A stretch of 64,000 nt of DNA from Bacteroidetes bacterium UBA6183 (GCA_002422865.1 DITN01000062.1:5621-69620), one strand, 5' to 3'; counted from the first letter of the stretch, positions 7,744 through 16,434 are shown. Program-made: numbers and translations. The notes: generated by a model from the letters alone, not told the origin.

Positions 7744-8225
7744 ATCACCTGATATAAATTGCCAATATATTCTTTTAAAAACACACGTGCCCTGTATATA
7801 TAAACCTTAACCTGACTTTCACTTAGTCCGGTTATCTTGCCAATTTCATCATAATTGTAGCCTTCATAATCGCGCAGTAAAATGACCGAACGTTGTATTT
7901 CATTCAGTTTTGATAAGGCCTCATTTAACACTTCTTTTACATCACTATAACTGTTGTGTGTTACGTAATCGGCATCTTTCACATTTTCAAAATCACCTGT
8001 AAACTTATCGCGCCTAATGCCATCTATCATGGTATTATAGGCCGTAGTAAATAAGTATGATTTAACAGTAGCTGATTCGATTTCCGATAGTTTTACCCAC
8101 AGTTTTTCAAATGCATCTTGCACAATATCTTTAGCCTTATCCTCATCTTTTATATTTTTGAGGATAAAGCGAAATACACCATCGGCATATTGATTAACAC
8201 AACTGTTGTATTCGTTAACTGTCAT
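7740..8225 (-). CDS. ECF-family RNA polymerase sigma factor
   Basis: Sigma-70 family, ECF type. Region 2 reads AKDIVQDAFEKLWVKLSEIE with YLFTTAYNTMIDGIRR; region 4 reads LNEIQRSVILLRDYEGYNYDEIGKITGLSESQVKVYIYRAR, a helix-turn-helix. I chose the ATG at 8225 (MTVNEYNSCVNQYAD), matching the usual start of these proteins; an in-frame ATG at 8258 would add 11 residues. The gene heads an operon with the anti-sigma factor (4-nt overlap) and the DUF2807 barrel. Confidence 0.9.
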   Translation of the reverse strand: MTVNEYNSCVNQYADGVFRFILKNIKDEDKAKDIVQDAFEKLWVKLSEIESATVKSYLFTTAYNTMIDGIRRDKFTGDFENVKDADYVTHNSYSDVKEVLNEALSKLNEIQRSVILLRDYEGYNYDEIGKITGLSESQVKVYIYRARVFLKEYIGNLYQVI

Positions 8226-8356
8226 TGGGCTTGTGGTAATACGATTCAGACATGCCATAAGTTACACACCCTATAAGTATCAATCCAAAAATACTGAAAT
8301 TCAGCACAATAAAAATTTTGAATGGTTTAATTTGTACATACTCAACCCAAAACTGT

Positions 8357-8379
8357 AATTTAGTAATAACTAAATTTTG
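8357..8379 (+). promoter_or_regulatory. inverted repeat overlapping a -7-like box
   Basis: AATTTAGT (8357-8364), AATA, ACTAAATT (8369-8376) is a perfect 8-bp inverted repeat. Its right arm overlaps TAAATTTTG (8371-8379), a -7-like box with one extra spacer base, only 4 nt before the ATG at 8384. It could be an operator or a hairpin at a leaderless start. Confidence 0.35.
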
Positions 8380-8383
8380 CCTA

Positions 8384-8653
8384 ATGAAAGTACTTGAGTT
8401 TTTAATTGATGTATTCAGTTGGTTGAAAATTGTGGCATCACCCTTTTTAATAGCCGCAATTATAGCCATAACTATTTACCTGAATGTAGCGGGAATATTG
8501 GGCCTTGTATTATCAGTAAGTATGCTGTTGGTAGGTATTGTTGTAGGAGTAATTTTGGCTACACGTATCTGGAAAACACAGGGTACCACCACCTTTTTGG
8601 CGCGTATACACGCAACCCCCGAGTTGGATAAAGTTAATCAAGAAAAGAAATAG
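8384..8653 (+). CDS. small membrane protein of unknown function
   Basis: 89 residues from the ATG at 8384 (MKVLEFLIDVFSWLK); an upstream extension to 8318 lacks support. Two hydrophobic helices are visible (about residues 18-35 and 40-60), then a basic turn (RIWKTQ) and a charged C-terminus. I do not recognise the family. It is divergent from the sigma operon and convergent with oxyR (3-nt gap between stops). Confidence 0.6.
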   Translation: MKVLEFLIDVFSWLKIVASPFLIAAIIAITIYLNVAGILGLVLSVSMLLVGIVVGVILATRIWKTQGTTTFLARIHATPELDKVNQEKK

Positions 8654-8656
8654 GAA

Positions 8657-9595
8657 TTAAAATTCAAGTACCACTTTTTCTCTTTCTTTTTTCATTCGCG
8701 CAGGTATGGCTGCAAGAAGCGCGGTTGTAAAACTTTCAATCAATTGTTTTTTCAAATCAACGCGGTGTGTTACCACACTTATTTCACGAACAGGATCCGG
8801 CTTTTTAAAATAACGGACGCGTTCCATTTGGTCATCGTTAAAATCAAAAATGCTTAGCTCGGGTAAAATGGTAATTCCACTGTTTATCTCCACCATTTTT
8901 TTAAGTGTTTCCAAGCTACCTGTTTGGTATTGGAATTGCTTATTTTTCGAGTTGCCTTTATTTCCGGTACAAAGATTTAGAACCTGGTTGCGCAAACAAT
9001 GTCCTTCGTTGAGTATCCAAGTTTCAGTTGCATCAATATCATCAGGTACCAGCGTTTTTTTGTTAAACAGCTTGTTGTCCTCGCTCATGTATGCCACTAA
9101 CGGCTCATAAAACAAAGGAGTGTATTGTAAATAACCCGCCTCAATCGGTGTGGCCATAATGCCACAATCTAATTGGTCGTTTTTAAGTTGTTGTAAAATT
9201 TGTGTAGTGGTAACTTCTACTATCTCAATATTTATTTTAGGGTGATTTTTCATAAAATCAACCAAAAACAAAGGCAATACATAAGGCGCAATAGTGGGTA
9301 TGATACCAATTCTGAGCTGGCCTGTTAGTTCACCTTTTTTATCTTCGTTAACAACCTCGGTTAATCGGCTGCATTGCTTTAAAACTTCTCTGGCTTGTTG
9401 TATTACACGTATGCCAATTTCTGTAGCTACAACAGGTTGGCGGCTTCTGTCAAATATTCTGATACCAAGCTCTCGTTCTAGTTTTTGTATCTGCATGCTC
9501 AAGGCAGGCTGACTAACTGAACATTTTTCGGCAGCGGTTAAAAAGTTACCATGGGTATCAACCGCTATTACGTATTCAAGTTGTGTAATCGTCAT
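8657..9595 (-). CDS. oxyR: hydrogen-peroxide-sensing LysR regulator OxyR
   Basis: A LysR-type activator. The N-terminal winged helix (MTITQLEYVIAVDTHGNFLTAAE, SQPALSMQIQKLE) is followed by the substrate-binding fold. Cys200 and Cys209 in EGHCLRNQVLNLC have the same nine-residue spacing as the redox pair of E. coli OxyR (Cys199/Cys208), which assigns it beyond generic LysR. Length 312 is typical. A perfect -7 box lies 5 nt before the ATG, so the mRNA is probably leaderless. No catalase or peroxiredoxin gene is adjacent. Confidence 0.9.
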   Translation of the reverse strand: MTITQLEYVIAVDTHGNFLTAAEKCSVSQPALSMQIQKLERELGIRIFDRSRQPVVATEIGIRVIQQAREVLKQCSRLTEVVNEDKKGELTGQLRIGIIPTIAPYVLPLFLVDFMKNHPKINIEIVEVTTTQILQQLKNDQLDCGIMATPIEAGYLQYTPLFYEPLVAYMSEDNKLFNKKTLVPDDIDATETWILNEGHCLRNQVLNLCTGNKGNSKNKQFQYQTGSLETLKKMVEINSGITILPELSIFDFNDDQMERVRYFKKPDPVREISVVTHRVDLKKQLIESFTTALLAAIPARMKKEREKVVLEF

Positions 9596-9600
9596 ATCAA

Positions 9601-9608
9601 CAAAACTA
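9601..9608 (-). promoter_or_regulatory. oxyR -7 box, leaderless spacing
   Basis: TAGTTTTG on the minus strand, then TTGAT, then the ATG of oxyR. In the Bacteroidetes promoter this puts the transcription start at or within 1-2 nt of the A of the ATG. No TTTG -33 box is seen. Confidence 0.5.
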
Positions 9609-9667
9609 ATACATATTTCTTTAAGATAGCTTTGGTTGATATTAATCAGATTTCAGTCAGATATTTA

Positions 9668-10414
9668 TCATGAAATAAAACGCAAGATATGTTGAGATAA
9701 TAGCTCAGTTTCCTCGATATGCCCCATGTGGGCACTGTTATTTAAGTAGGCCACATAGCTTTGTTTGCAGCGTAAAGATTGATGTAACATATCTTCTTGA
9801 GGGATGAGTTCGTCATACTTACCAATTCCCCAAAACACAGGCAAAATTGTTTGCTCTAAAAAAGCAATGGAGTCTTCTCGGTTTTTCATAGCGGTTAAAG
9901 CCTCACTTAATCCCTCAGCGGTAAAATCATCAGCAATATTAACGTAAGGTGTAATGACCTCTTGTGGTGTATTAGGATGAAACAAGGGTGGAATAAAATT
10001 ACGTGCGTAAAACGATGGTCCTTTTTCGGTTATTAACCTCTTAGCTTGATCGCGTTTTAGTTTACGTTCTTCACTATCTGATTTGGCAGTGCTGTGCAAT
10101 AATCCAAAGGAGGTAAGCATATGGCCATACTTTTTGGCAAAAGCTAAGGTAACATAACCGCCCATACTATGTCCTATTAACACCACTCTGTTTTCGCCTA
10201 AATTAACAAGCAGTTGATACAATGCATCTGCCATGCTTTCCATTGTGGTATTGGTTAAAGCAGCCGATTTCCCCGCACCTGGTAAGTCGGGTGTAATTAC
10301 TTTACAATGCTCCTTAAGCAACAACACCTGCTTGTTGAAGCAGGTGTTGTTTTCACAAAATCCGTGAAGAAGCACTACTGTTTTGCCGGTTCCGGCTATT
10401 GTGTAGTGTAACAT
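9668..10414 (-). CDS. alpha/beta-fold hydrolase
   Basis: 248 residues with LLHGFCEN (oxyanion HG motif), nucleophile elbow GHSMGG (Ser about 104), a cap region, acid in the GIGKYDELIP segment and a C-terminal NSAHMGHIEE His. Resembles carboxylesterase/acyl-ester hydrolases of the RutD/BioH kind. The substrate cannot be told. It lies 14 nt after the PpiD-like gene, so it is probably cotranscribed with it. Confidence 0.85.
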   Translation of the reverse strand: MLHYTIAGTGKTVVLLHGFCENNTCFNKQVLLLKEHCKVITPDLPGAGKSAALTNTTMESMADALYQLLVNLGENRVVLIGHSMGGYVTLAFAKKYGHMLTSFGLLHSTAKSDSEERKLKRDQAKRLITEKGPSFYARNFIPPLFHPNTPQEVITPYVNIADDFTAEGLSEALTAMKNREDSIAFLEQTILPVFWGIGKYDELIPQEDMLHQSLRCKQSYVAYLNNSAHMGHIEETELLSQHILRFIS

Positions 10415-10428
10415 AGTGTTTTAAACTA

Positions 10429-12537
10429 TTAGTAAAATTTGTAACGGTTATCTTCTACTTTTTTCAACTCTTTTAATGTTTCAAAAGTTCCGTATTCTAT
10501 GCGTTGAGATAACTGTGTTTGCATTTCATTTTTGTATACACTGAAATCGTTGATTGCAGGAGCTTCGTTTACCTTGTTGATGGCATAAATGTAAACAGCG
10601 TTATCTCCCTTAAGCGGACCGGTAATTTTACCTGTTGCTTTAGCACCAAATAAAGTACCTACCATAATATTGTCAGGACCAATATAAGCGATGTTACTAT
10701 TGTCAAATGATTGTCCTGTAATTGGGGTTACACTAAGTTGTAACTTGGCAGCAATATCTTGGATATTATTTGCGCCAGCCAATGCACTATTGGCTTTTTC
10801 TAATAATTGTTCAGCCTTTTTCTCTTTGCGGTAGTCAGCTTCAACGCGCGCTTTTGCAGTTTCAAAGTCGGCTTTACCTTTTTCGCGAACTGCAGTTAAA
10901 ACAGCCACAATAAATTTATCGTTAACCGAGAATACTTCAGAAACATCTCCTTTTTTAGCATTAAATGCCCAGCGAACAACTTCACGTGCTTCCATTACAC
11001 CACCAACTTGTTTGTCATTTTCACGAACAAACTCAGCGGTACGTTTTATTAATTTCTGATCAGTGATTAATTTATCAAATGCTTCAACATCTGAGCAATT
11101 TGCTGCAAATTGACTTGCTGCATTGTAAGCGGTTGATGTGGTTGATTCGCTTGGTTGAATCGAACGGCTTAATACACCTGCACAAACCAATTTCTTCGAT
11201 TTGTCTTCAGTAATTTTTAAGATATGAACACCGAATTGCGTTTTAAGTACACGCATATCACCTTTTTTACCGGCCAATACCGCATCGTTAAATTCTTTAA
11301 CCATTTGGCCTTCGCTAAACCAACCTAAATCGCCACCACGTTGCGCTGTTCCATCAGTTCCATACTGTGCAGCCATTGCACCAAAATCGGCACCACCTTT
11401 TATTTGGGCCATTACCTCATTGGCTTTTTTAATGGTTGCTGCTGTATCGCCATTTTCTGTTTTAAATAAAATGTGGCTTGCACGCATTTGGAATACAGTA
11501 TCTTGTTTGGTTCCTACAATTTTGTAAATGTTGTATTTGCCTTCGCTAAAAATTGGTCCGATAATGGCACCAACTGAATCGCGGAATAAACGACCTGCAA
11601 TTTCTTCCGGATAAGCTGAGCGTGATTTAGCGGTTGGGTCGAATTTAACATCGCTGTTTGCATCAACGTATAAAGTATCGTTGGTGGCCAAAGAGAATTG
11701 AGCCAACTGATCAACTACCCATTTTTCTGCAGCAGCAGTGTCGCTTGAACTTGCAACTGCATCAAACATTACAAAGTCTAATTTGCGGCTATTTTCTTTT
11801 TCTGCATACTTCTTTGTGTTTTTGTTCATGTATGCTTTCAAGTCGCTTTCTTCTGCAGCAATACTCGAATCAGCAATACTGAAATAGTTTAATGCCACGG
11901 CATCAACATCAACAGTTTTAGAACGGTTGGTATATAATGCTTTTGCTTCTAAAGAAGTTGCGTAAACACCTTTACGAATTAACGCATAGTATTTTTTGGT
12001 TAATCCGTCTTGTAACAAATATGTTTCAAAATCGTGTAAACGTTTTTTAGCATCTGCATCACCTTTTTCGTTAATCTGTTTTAGGTTGCTAACTACCATT
12101 GATTTATCGAAAATACCGGTTTGAGGATTGGTAAACGATTGTTTTACCTGAGGATGAATATTGTCTCCAACAAACATGTCAGTTAACTCTTCGTTGGTTA
12201 CTTTAATGCCAAGGTTTTCATATTCACCTTCCATAATACCCTCCATAACCATTTGGCTCCAGGTTTGTTCACGCACCATATCAATGGTGTTTTGATCCAT
12301 TGCTGCATCAGGTCCCATTTGTTGGCGAGTAGCTTCAGTATTTTGCACTACTTTGGCTTCAAATGCCTTTACACCAACTTCTTCCCCATCAATTACACCC
12401 ACACTTGTGCTTTGTGAACCGCCAAAAATACGGCTGTTGCTTTGTAGCGCATCCGAAATTACAAATAGCGCTAAAGCCCCGCCAATCACTACTATGGCTA
12501 AGCCCGATCTGTTTCTGATTTTCTCTAATATCGACAT
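10429..12537 (-). CDS. PpiD/SurA-like membrane-anchored peptidyl-prolyl isomerase
   Basis: 702 residues from the ATG at 12537 (MSILEKIRNRSGLAI); the longer reading to 12708 overlaps the divergent gene and lacks support. One N-terminal transmembrane helix (GLAIVVIGGALALFVISDAL) anchors a periplasmic chaperone with a SurA-N-like region (about 40-200) and a parvulin domain (ASHILFKTENGD ... GGDLGWFSEGQMVKEFNDAV, about 345-445) and a second, poorer PPIase-like part. Expected role: folding of outer-membrane and secreted proteins. The divergent gene starts 135 nt away. Confidence 0.88.
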   Translation of the reverse strand: MSILEKIRNRSGLAIVVIGGALALFVISDALQSNSRIFGGSQSTSVGVIDGEEVGVKAFEAKVVQNTEATRQQMGPDAAMDQNTIDMVREQTWSQMVMEGIMEGEYENLGIKVTNEELTDMFVGDNIHPQVKQSFTNPQTGIFDKSMVVSNLKQINEKGDADAKKRLHDFETYLLQDGLTKKYYALIRKGVYATSLEAKALYTNRSKTVDVDAVALNYFSIADSSIAAEESDLKAYMNKNTKKYAEKENSRKLDFVMFDAVASSSDTAAAEKWVVDQLAQFSLATNDTLYVDANSDVKFDPTAKSRSAYPEEIAGRLFRDSVGAIIGPIFSEGKYNIYKIVGTKQDTVFQMRASHILFKTENGDTAATIKKANEVMAQIKGGADFGAMAAQYGTDGTAQRGGDLGWFSEGQMVKEFNDAVLAGKKGDMRVLKTQFGVHILKITEDKSKKLVCAGVLSRSIQPSESTTSTAYNAASQFAANCSDVEAFDKLITDQKLIKRTAEFVRENDKQVGGVMEAREVVRWAFNAKKGDVSEVFSVNDKFIVAVLTAVREKGKADFETAKARVEADYRKEKKAEQLLEKANSALAGANNIQDIAAKLQLSVTPITGQSFDNSNIAYIGPDNIMVGTLFGAKATGKITGPLKGDNAVYIYAINKVNEAPAINDFSVYKNEMQTQLSQRIEYGTFETLKELKKVEDNRYKFY

Positions 12538-12579
12538 GTTATATCTAGTTGTTTTTATTGTTCTGTTTAATAAAGCGAG

Positions 12580-12587
12580 CGAAAATA
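12580..12587 (-). promoter_or_regulatory. possible -7 box of the PpiD-like gene
   Basis: TATTTTCG on the minus strand, a one-base variant of TAnnTTTG, about 43 nt upstream of the ATG. A similar TATCTTCG lies before the ClC gene. Confidence 0.35.
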
Positions 12588-12671
12588 AATTTGTTAATCG
12601 TATAAAGCAACAAAATTTAGCTTGCAGGATAGCTTTAAAATCAAAACTTTGCAAACAATTCGTAAGTAAAC

Positions 12672-13403
12672 ATGAACAATTCATCGACAAATACTCTAAA
12701 TAAAACACGCTTGTTGTTAATTCCCAACTATTTAGCTGATGATAATCCGTTAGATTTTATTGCAGATTTTGTGCGTCAACAAGTTCATCACCTGAAACAT
12801 TTTGTGGTTGAAAACGAAAAAGTAGCTCGGGGTTTAATTAAAAAGCTCAAATTAGCATCAAGCCAACAAGAATTAACCATACTTTTATGGAATGAGCACA
12901 GTAAGCCAGAAGATATGCGCGAAATTATCGATATGCTTAAACATGGAGTTGATGTTGGTATTATAACAGACGCGGGTTTACCTTGTATTGCCGATCCGGG
13001 TGCAGACATAGTGAAAATAGCCCATGAAAAGGGGATTGAGGTTGTGCCGTTACCTGGTGCATCAAGCATTTTTATGGCTTTAATGGCCAGTGGTTTTAAT
13101 GGCCAAGGTTTCACGTTTAGCGGCTATTTACCAATAGATAAAATTCAAAGGGCGAAACGTATTAAGCAATTGGAAAGCGATTTAATTAGCCGAAAACAAA
13201 CCCAAATTTTCATGGAGGCACCTTATCGCAACAACCAATTGTTATCTGATGTATTAGCCAATTGTGCCGCCCAAACAAAACTATGTATTGCATGTAACAT
13301 CAGCGCTTTAGATGGTTTTATTAAAACTAAAAGTGTGGCACAATGGCGTCAGCAGGTGCCCGATTTGCATAAAAAGCCTGTAATTTTTGTGTTAGGAAAT
13401 TAG
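12672..13403 (+). CDS. RsmI-like SAM-dependent methyltransferase
   Basis: 243 residues of the tetrapyrrole-methylase superfamily. DAGLPCIADPGADIV and PLPGASSIFMALMASG are the paired motifs that bind SAM and build the active site in RsmI (16S rRNA C1402 2'-O-methylation). It is shorter than full RsmI (about 280), lacking the C-terminal extension, and matches the short Bacteroidota paralogue type. The target is therefore uncertain. Confidence 0.85.
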   Translation: MNNSSTNTLNKTRLLLIPNYLADDNPLDFIADFVRQQVHHLKHFVVENEKVARGLIKKLKLASSQQELTILLWNEHSKPEDMREIIDMLKHGVDVGIITDAGLPCIADPGADIVKIAHEKGIEVVPLPGASSIFMALMASGFNGQGFTFSGYLPIDKIQRAKRIKQLESDLISRKQTQIFMEAPYRNNQLLSDVLANCAAQTKLCIACNISALDGFIKTKSVAQWRQQVPDLHKKPVIFVLGN

Positions 13404-13455
13404 TTTTTAAAACCATTCATCGTGATAAAGCGTATATTGGTTACGTAAAAACAAC

Positions 13456-14685
13456 ATGATAAAAGTTAATAATGCGTTCGACAATCCTTCCAGAGTAGCC
13501 GCCCTGCAAGATTTCCAGATAATGGATACAGAGGCTGAAGAAGAGTTTAATGAAATTGTTGAACTAGCCTCTAAGATATGTAATAAGCCGGTTTCGCTCA
13601 TCTCATTAATTGATAACAATCGCCAGTGGTTTAAAGCCAAGGTGGGCATTGACCTGACGGGTACACCTGTTGGTATAGCTTTTTGCAAGCATGCAATTGA
13701 ACAGAACAATGTTTTTATTGTTGAGGATGCTACAAAAGACGAACGCTTTAAAAATAACCCATTGGTTATTGGTTACCCTGATATTAGGTTTTATGCAGGC
13801 ACGCAGTTACAAACCGAAGATGGATACAACATTGGCACACTGTGCGTTTTAGATAACAAGCCGGGTGATTTAACAATCGACCAACAAGAAGCATTAAAAA
13901 TTTTGGGTAACCAAGTAGTTAAACAACTTGAACTAAAAAGAGCGGTTAGGGTACTTCAAGAAAAGAACCGTCAAATTGAGGCTCAGCAAAAAGATTTAGA
14001 GCGACTTTTAAACTTTAAAGATAAAATTTTTGCTGTTGTTGGTCATGATTTGCAAGGGCCAATTAATGGATTGATTCAAATGTTGGATTTGGTGAGTGAG
14101 GGTCAACTATCTGATGAAGAATTTAAAGGGGTGATGCCCGTTTTACTTGGTCAGGTGAAAAGTGCCGGGAGCATTTTAGATAACCTACTTGCTTGGGCTA
14201 AAAGTCAACAAGCTGGATTATCAATACAAAAAATACCAACCGATATCAATACATTGCTACAGGAGGTTTTAGATACACTCTTGCCCGATGCCAATCAAAA
14301 AAACATAGCATTGTGCGTTACTGCTGATTATTCTCTGCCAAATATTGCTATTAATAAAGATGCGGTAATAATTGTGCTAAGAAACTTGATTAAAAACAGT
14401 GTGAAGTTTTGTAATAGCAATGATAAGGTAACCATAACCTGGAGTGTTGAAGGCGGAAAAGTTCTCTTTAATGTGGTTGATACCGGGATTGGTTTTGACG
14501 AATCAATTGGGGCTAAATTGTTTAATCCGGCAGAGCATGTAACAACCTACGGAACCGCGCGTGAGAAAGGCACAGGACTGGGTTTACTTATTTGTAAAAA
14601 TTTAGTTGAGCACAATGGTGGCCAAATTTGGGCCGAAGGCAAACCAAATGAAGGTGCGTCATTTTATTTTACTATTCCGGTTTAA
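13456..14685 (+). CDS. GAF-domain sensor histidine kinase
   Basis: 409 residues. A GAF domain (about residues 25-165; CNKPVSLISLIDNNRQWFKAKVG, FCKHAIEQNN, GTLCVLD) is followed by a coiled linker, a HisKA helix (VVGHDLQGPINGL, His197) and HATPase (NLIKNSVKF, DTGIGFD, GTGLGLLICKN). No membrane helix, so cytosolic. The GAF subtype is the one often found with light- or redox-sensing kinases in Bacteroidota, but no cofactor cysteine can be assigned. It lies directly upstream of the TetR gene; no response regulator is nearby. Confidence 0.9.
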   Translation: MIKVNNAFDNPSRVAALQDFQIMDTEAEEEFNEIVELASKICNKPVSLISLIDNNRQWFKAKVGIDLTGTPVGIAFCKHAIEQNNVFIVEDATKDERFKNNPLVIGYPDIRFYAGTQLQTEDGYNIGTLCVLDNKPGDLTIDQQEALKILGNQVVKQLELKRAVRVLQEKNRQIEAQQKDLERLLNFKDKIFAVVGHDLQGPINGLIQMLDLVSEGQLSDEEFKGVMPVLLGQVKSAGSILDNLLAWAKSQQAGLSIQKIPTDINTLLQEVLDTLLPDANQKNIALCVTADYSLPNIAINKDAVIIVLRNLIKNSVKFCNSNDKVTITWSVEGGKVLFNVVDTGIGFDESIGAKLFNPAEHVTTYGTAREKGTGLGLLICKNLVEHNGGQIWAEGKPNEGASFYFTIPV

Positions 14686-14688
14686 ATA

Positions 14689-14719
14689 ATTGCATTTTAT
14701 TCAGATATTGTTAATTTTG
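14689..14719 (+). promoter_or_regulatory. promoter of the tetR-paa unit
   Basis: ATTG (14689-14692), 19 nt, TAATTTTG (14712-14719, exact TAnnTTTG). Predicted start about 14723, inside the palindromic operator that follows. Confidence 0.6.
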
Positions 14720-14720
14720 T

Positions 14721-14734
14721 CTAACACATGTTAG
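14721..14734 (+). promoter_or_regulatory. TetR-type operator
   Basis: CTAACA, CA, TGTTAG: a perfect 6-bp inverted repeat centred on the predicted transcription start and 3 nt before the TetR ATG. Placement predicts autorepression by steric block. Confidence 0.6.
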
Positions 14735-14737
14735 GCT

Positions 14738-15349
14738 ATGTCTGAATCATTCACAATCAACAGAAAAGAACAGCTGCTAGAAGTAGCGGCAAGGTTATTT
14801 AAGCAAAGAGGTTATGCTGCCACATCCATGCGCGATTTGGCCGCAGAGTTAGGTATAGAGGCTGCAAGCCTTTATCACCATATTAAATCAAAAGAAGAAA
14901 TTCTTGAAACCATATGTTTTGAATTGGCCTCCAAATTTAGCAATGCCATTGCTGAGGTAAACGATATCTACTTTAATGCGGAGGAAAAATTACGCATGGC
15001 TATCAAGAGCCATGTGCAAATTATCACCGAAAATACCAATCAATCAGCTGTTTTTTTGCAAGAATGGCGCAACTTAAGTGAGCCCAAATTGAACGCATTT
15101 ATGAAACTGCGCGATGCATACGAAAATGGCATACGCGTTATTTTAAAAGATGGCATGAATGAAGATGTGTTTGCTGATGTAGACGAAAAATTTGCCTCAC
15201 TAACTATTTTATCAACGGTGAATTGGATTAACGAATGGTATAACCCCAACGGTAAAATGAATGCTGAAGAAATAGCCCAAAAATTATGTGATTTTATTTT
15301 AGGGGGATTAAGAAAGAAGTTGGTAACAGACATTAACTACAAACCATAA
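14738..15349 (+). CDS. TetR-family regulator next to the paa genes
   Basis: 203 residues. N-terminal TetR helix-turn-helix (KEQLLEVAARLFKQRGYAATSMRDLAAELGIEAASLYHHIKSKEEIL) and a helical ligand-binding domain. It precedes paaA by 78 nt on the same strand, so it probably controls phenylacetate degradation, with phenylacetyl-CoA as the likely inducer by analogy with TetR-type PaaR proteins. The palindrome at 14721-14734 is its probable site. Confidence 0.88.
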   Translation: MSESFTINRKEQLLEVAARLFKQRGYAATSMRDLAAELGIEAASLYHHIKSKEEILETICFELASKFSNAIAEVNDIYFNAEEKLRMAIKSHVQIITENTNQSAVFLQEWRNLSEPKLNAFMKLRDAYENGIRVILKDGMNEDVFADVDEKFASLTILSTVNWINEWYNPNGKMNAEEIAQKLCDFILGGLRKKLVTDINYKP

Positions 15350-15360
15350 CACTCGGAAAA

Positions 15361-15378
15361 TCGAAATTTAAAATTCGA
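15361..15378 (+). promoter_or_regulatory. dyad upstream of paaA
   Basis: An 18-bp near-palindrome centred on TTTAAA (TCGAA arms, one mismatched pair of nine), 50 nt before the paaA ATG. It differs from the TetR operator. AT-rich context makes chance plausible. Confidence 0.25.
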
Positions 15379-15427
15379 ATAAGCCAAAACCACAAACCAA
15401 GAACTAAAAAACTAATAACTAAAATAT

Positions 15428-16417
15428 ATGTACGGAAACGCTTACATCGATCCAAACGAAAAGGCTAATGCAATGACAGCCGGTGAGGATCCAATTAAAT
15501 TGGCCGAATTTGAGGCGCGTATTGCCCGTGGCGAAAAAATTGAACCTAAAGACTGGATGCCTAAAGAGTACCGCAAACAGTTAGTTCGCATGATTGAGCA
15601 GCATGCACACTCAGAAATTATTGGTGCGTTGCCAGAAGGCACTTGGATTACGCGTGCTCCGGGTTTTAAACGTAAAATGGCTTTAATGGCTAAGGTACAA
15701 GATGAAGTAGGTCATGCACAACTATTATACAGTGCTGCCGAAACCCTTGGTAAAAGTCGCGAAGACATGACCAATGATTTAATTACGGGTAAAAGTAAAT
15801 ACAGTAACGTATTTAACTATCCGGCATTTACCTGGGCTGATGCATGTATTATTGCCTGGTTAATTGATGCGGGTGCAATTATTAATCAGGTGGCAAATGC
15901 TAAAGGAAGTTACGGCCCTTATTGCCGTGCGTTAGATAGAATTTGTACCGAAGAAAGTTTCCATTTAAAATATGGTCATGATAATGTGGTAACACTTGCA
16001 ACGGGAACACCTATTCAGCGTCAAATGGTGCAAGAAGCATTAACCCGTTGGTGGCCTCCAATTATGCACTTTTTTGGTCCAAGTGATAAAATTTCGCAAC
16101 ACACCGAAATATTGATGCGCTGGAAAGTGAAGATGGCAAGTAACGATGACATGCGTCAACAATTCTTAAACATGTACGTTCCAAAAATTTGGGACTTAGG
16201 TTTAACTGTTCCGGATCCTAACTTGAAGTTGAACGAAGAAACCAAAAAATGGGATTATACCGAGCCGGATTGGGATGAGTTTAAGCGCGTAATTAATGGC
16301 GGTGGTCCTTGTAATGCCGAACGCTTGGCAGTGCGTAGAATGGCCGAAGAACGTGGCCGTTGGGTACGTAAAGCACTTTATAATGCTTCAGAAAAATACG
16401 TTACCCCATTGGCATAA
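15428..16417 (+). CDS. paaA: phenylacetyl-CoA 1,2-epoxidase, catalytic subunit A
   Basis: 329 residues of the diiron oxygenase subunit that epoxidises the ring of phenylacetyl-CoA. Diiron-ligand segments: IEQHAHSEIIGALPEG, QDEVGHAQLLYSAAE, and CTEESFHLKYGHDN near residue 178. N-terminal MYGNAYIDPNEKA is typical of the Bacteroidota form. Ribosome recruitment relies on an A-rich leader. First of a tight run paaA-paaB-membrane protein-paaC, then paaD. The reductase gene paaE is not in the window. Confidence 0.97.
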   Translation: MYGNAYIDPNEKANAMTAGEDPIKLAEFEARIARGEKIEPKDWMPKEYRKQLVRMIEQHAHSEIIGALPEGTWITRAPGFKRKMALMAKVQDEVGHAQLLYSAAETLGKSREDMTNDLITGKSKYSNVFNYPAFTWADACIIAWLIDAGAIINQVANAKGSYGPYCRALDRICTEESFHLKYGHDNVVTLATGTPIQRQMVQEALTRWWPPIMHFFGPSDKISQHTEILMRWKVKMASNDDMRQQFLNMYVPKIWDLGLTVPDPNLKLNEETKKWDYTEPDWDEFKRVINGGGPCNAERLAVRRMAEERGRWVRKALYNASEKYVTPLA

Positions 16418-16434
16418 TTTATAAAAATAGTTTT

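Noticed and set aside
12538..12708. Longer N-terminus for the PpiD-like protein
   Set aside because: It would overlap the divergent methyltransferase gene and place the membrane anchor internally; the ATG at 12537 gives the usual SurA/PpiD start.
15361..15378. The near-palindrome before paaA as a second TetR operator
   Set aside because: It does not resemble the CTAACA-CA-TGTTAG site and is AT-rich enough to occur by chance; kept only as a low-confidence feature.
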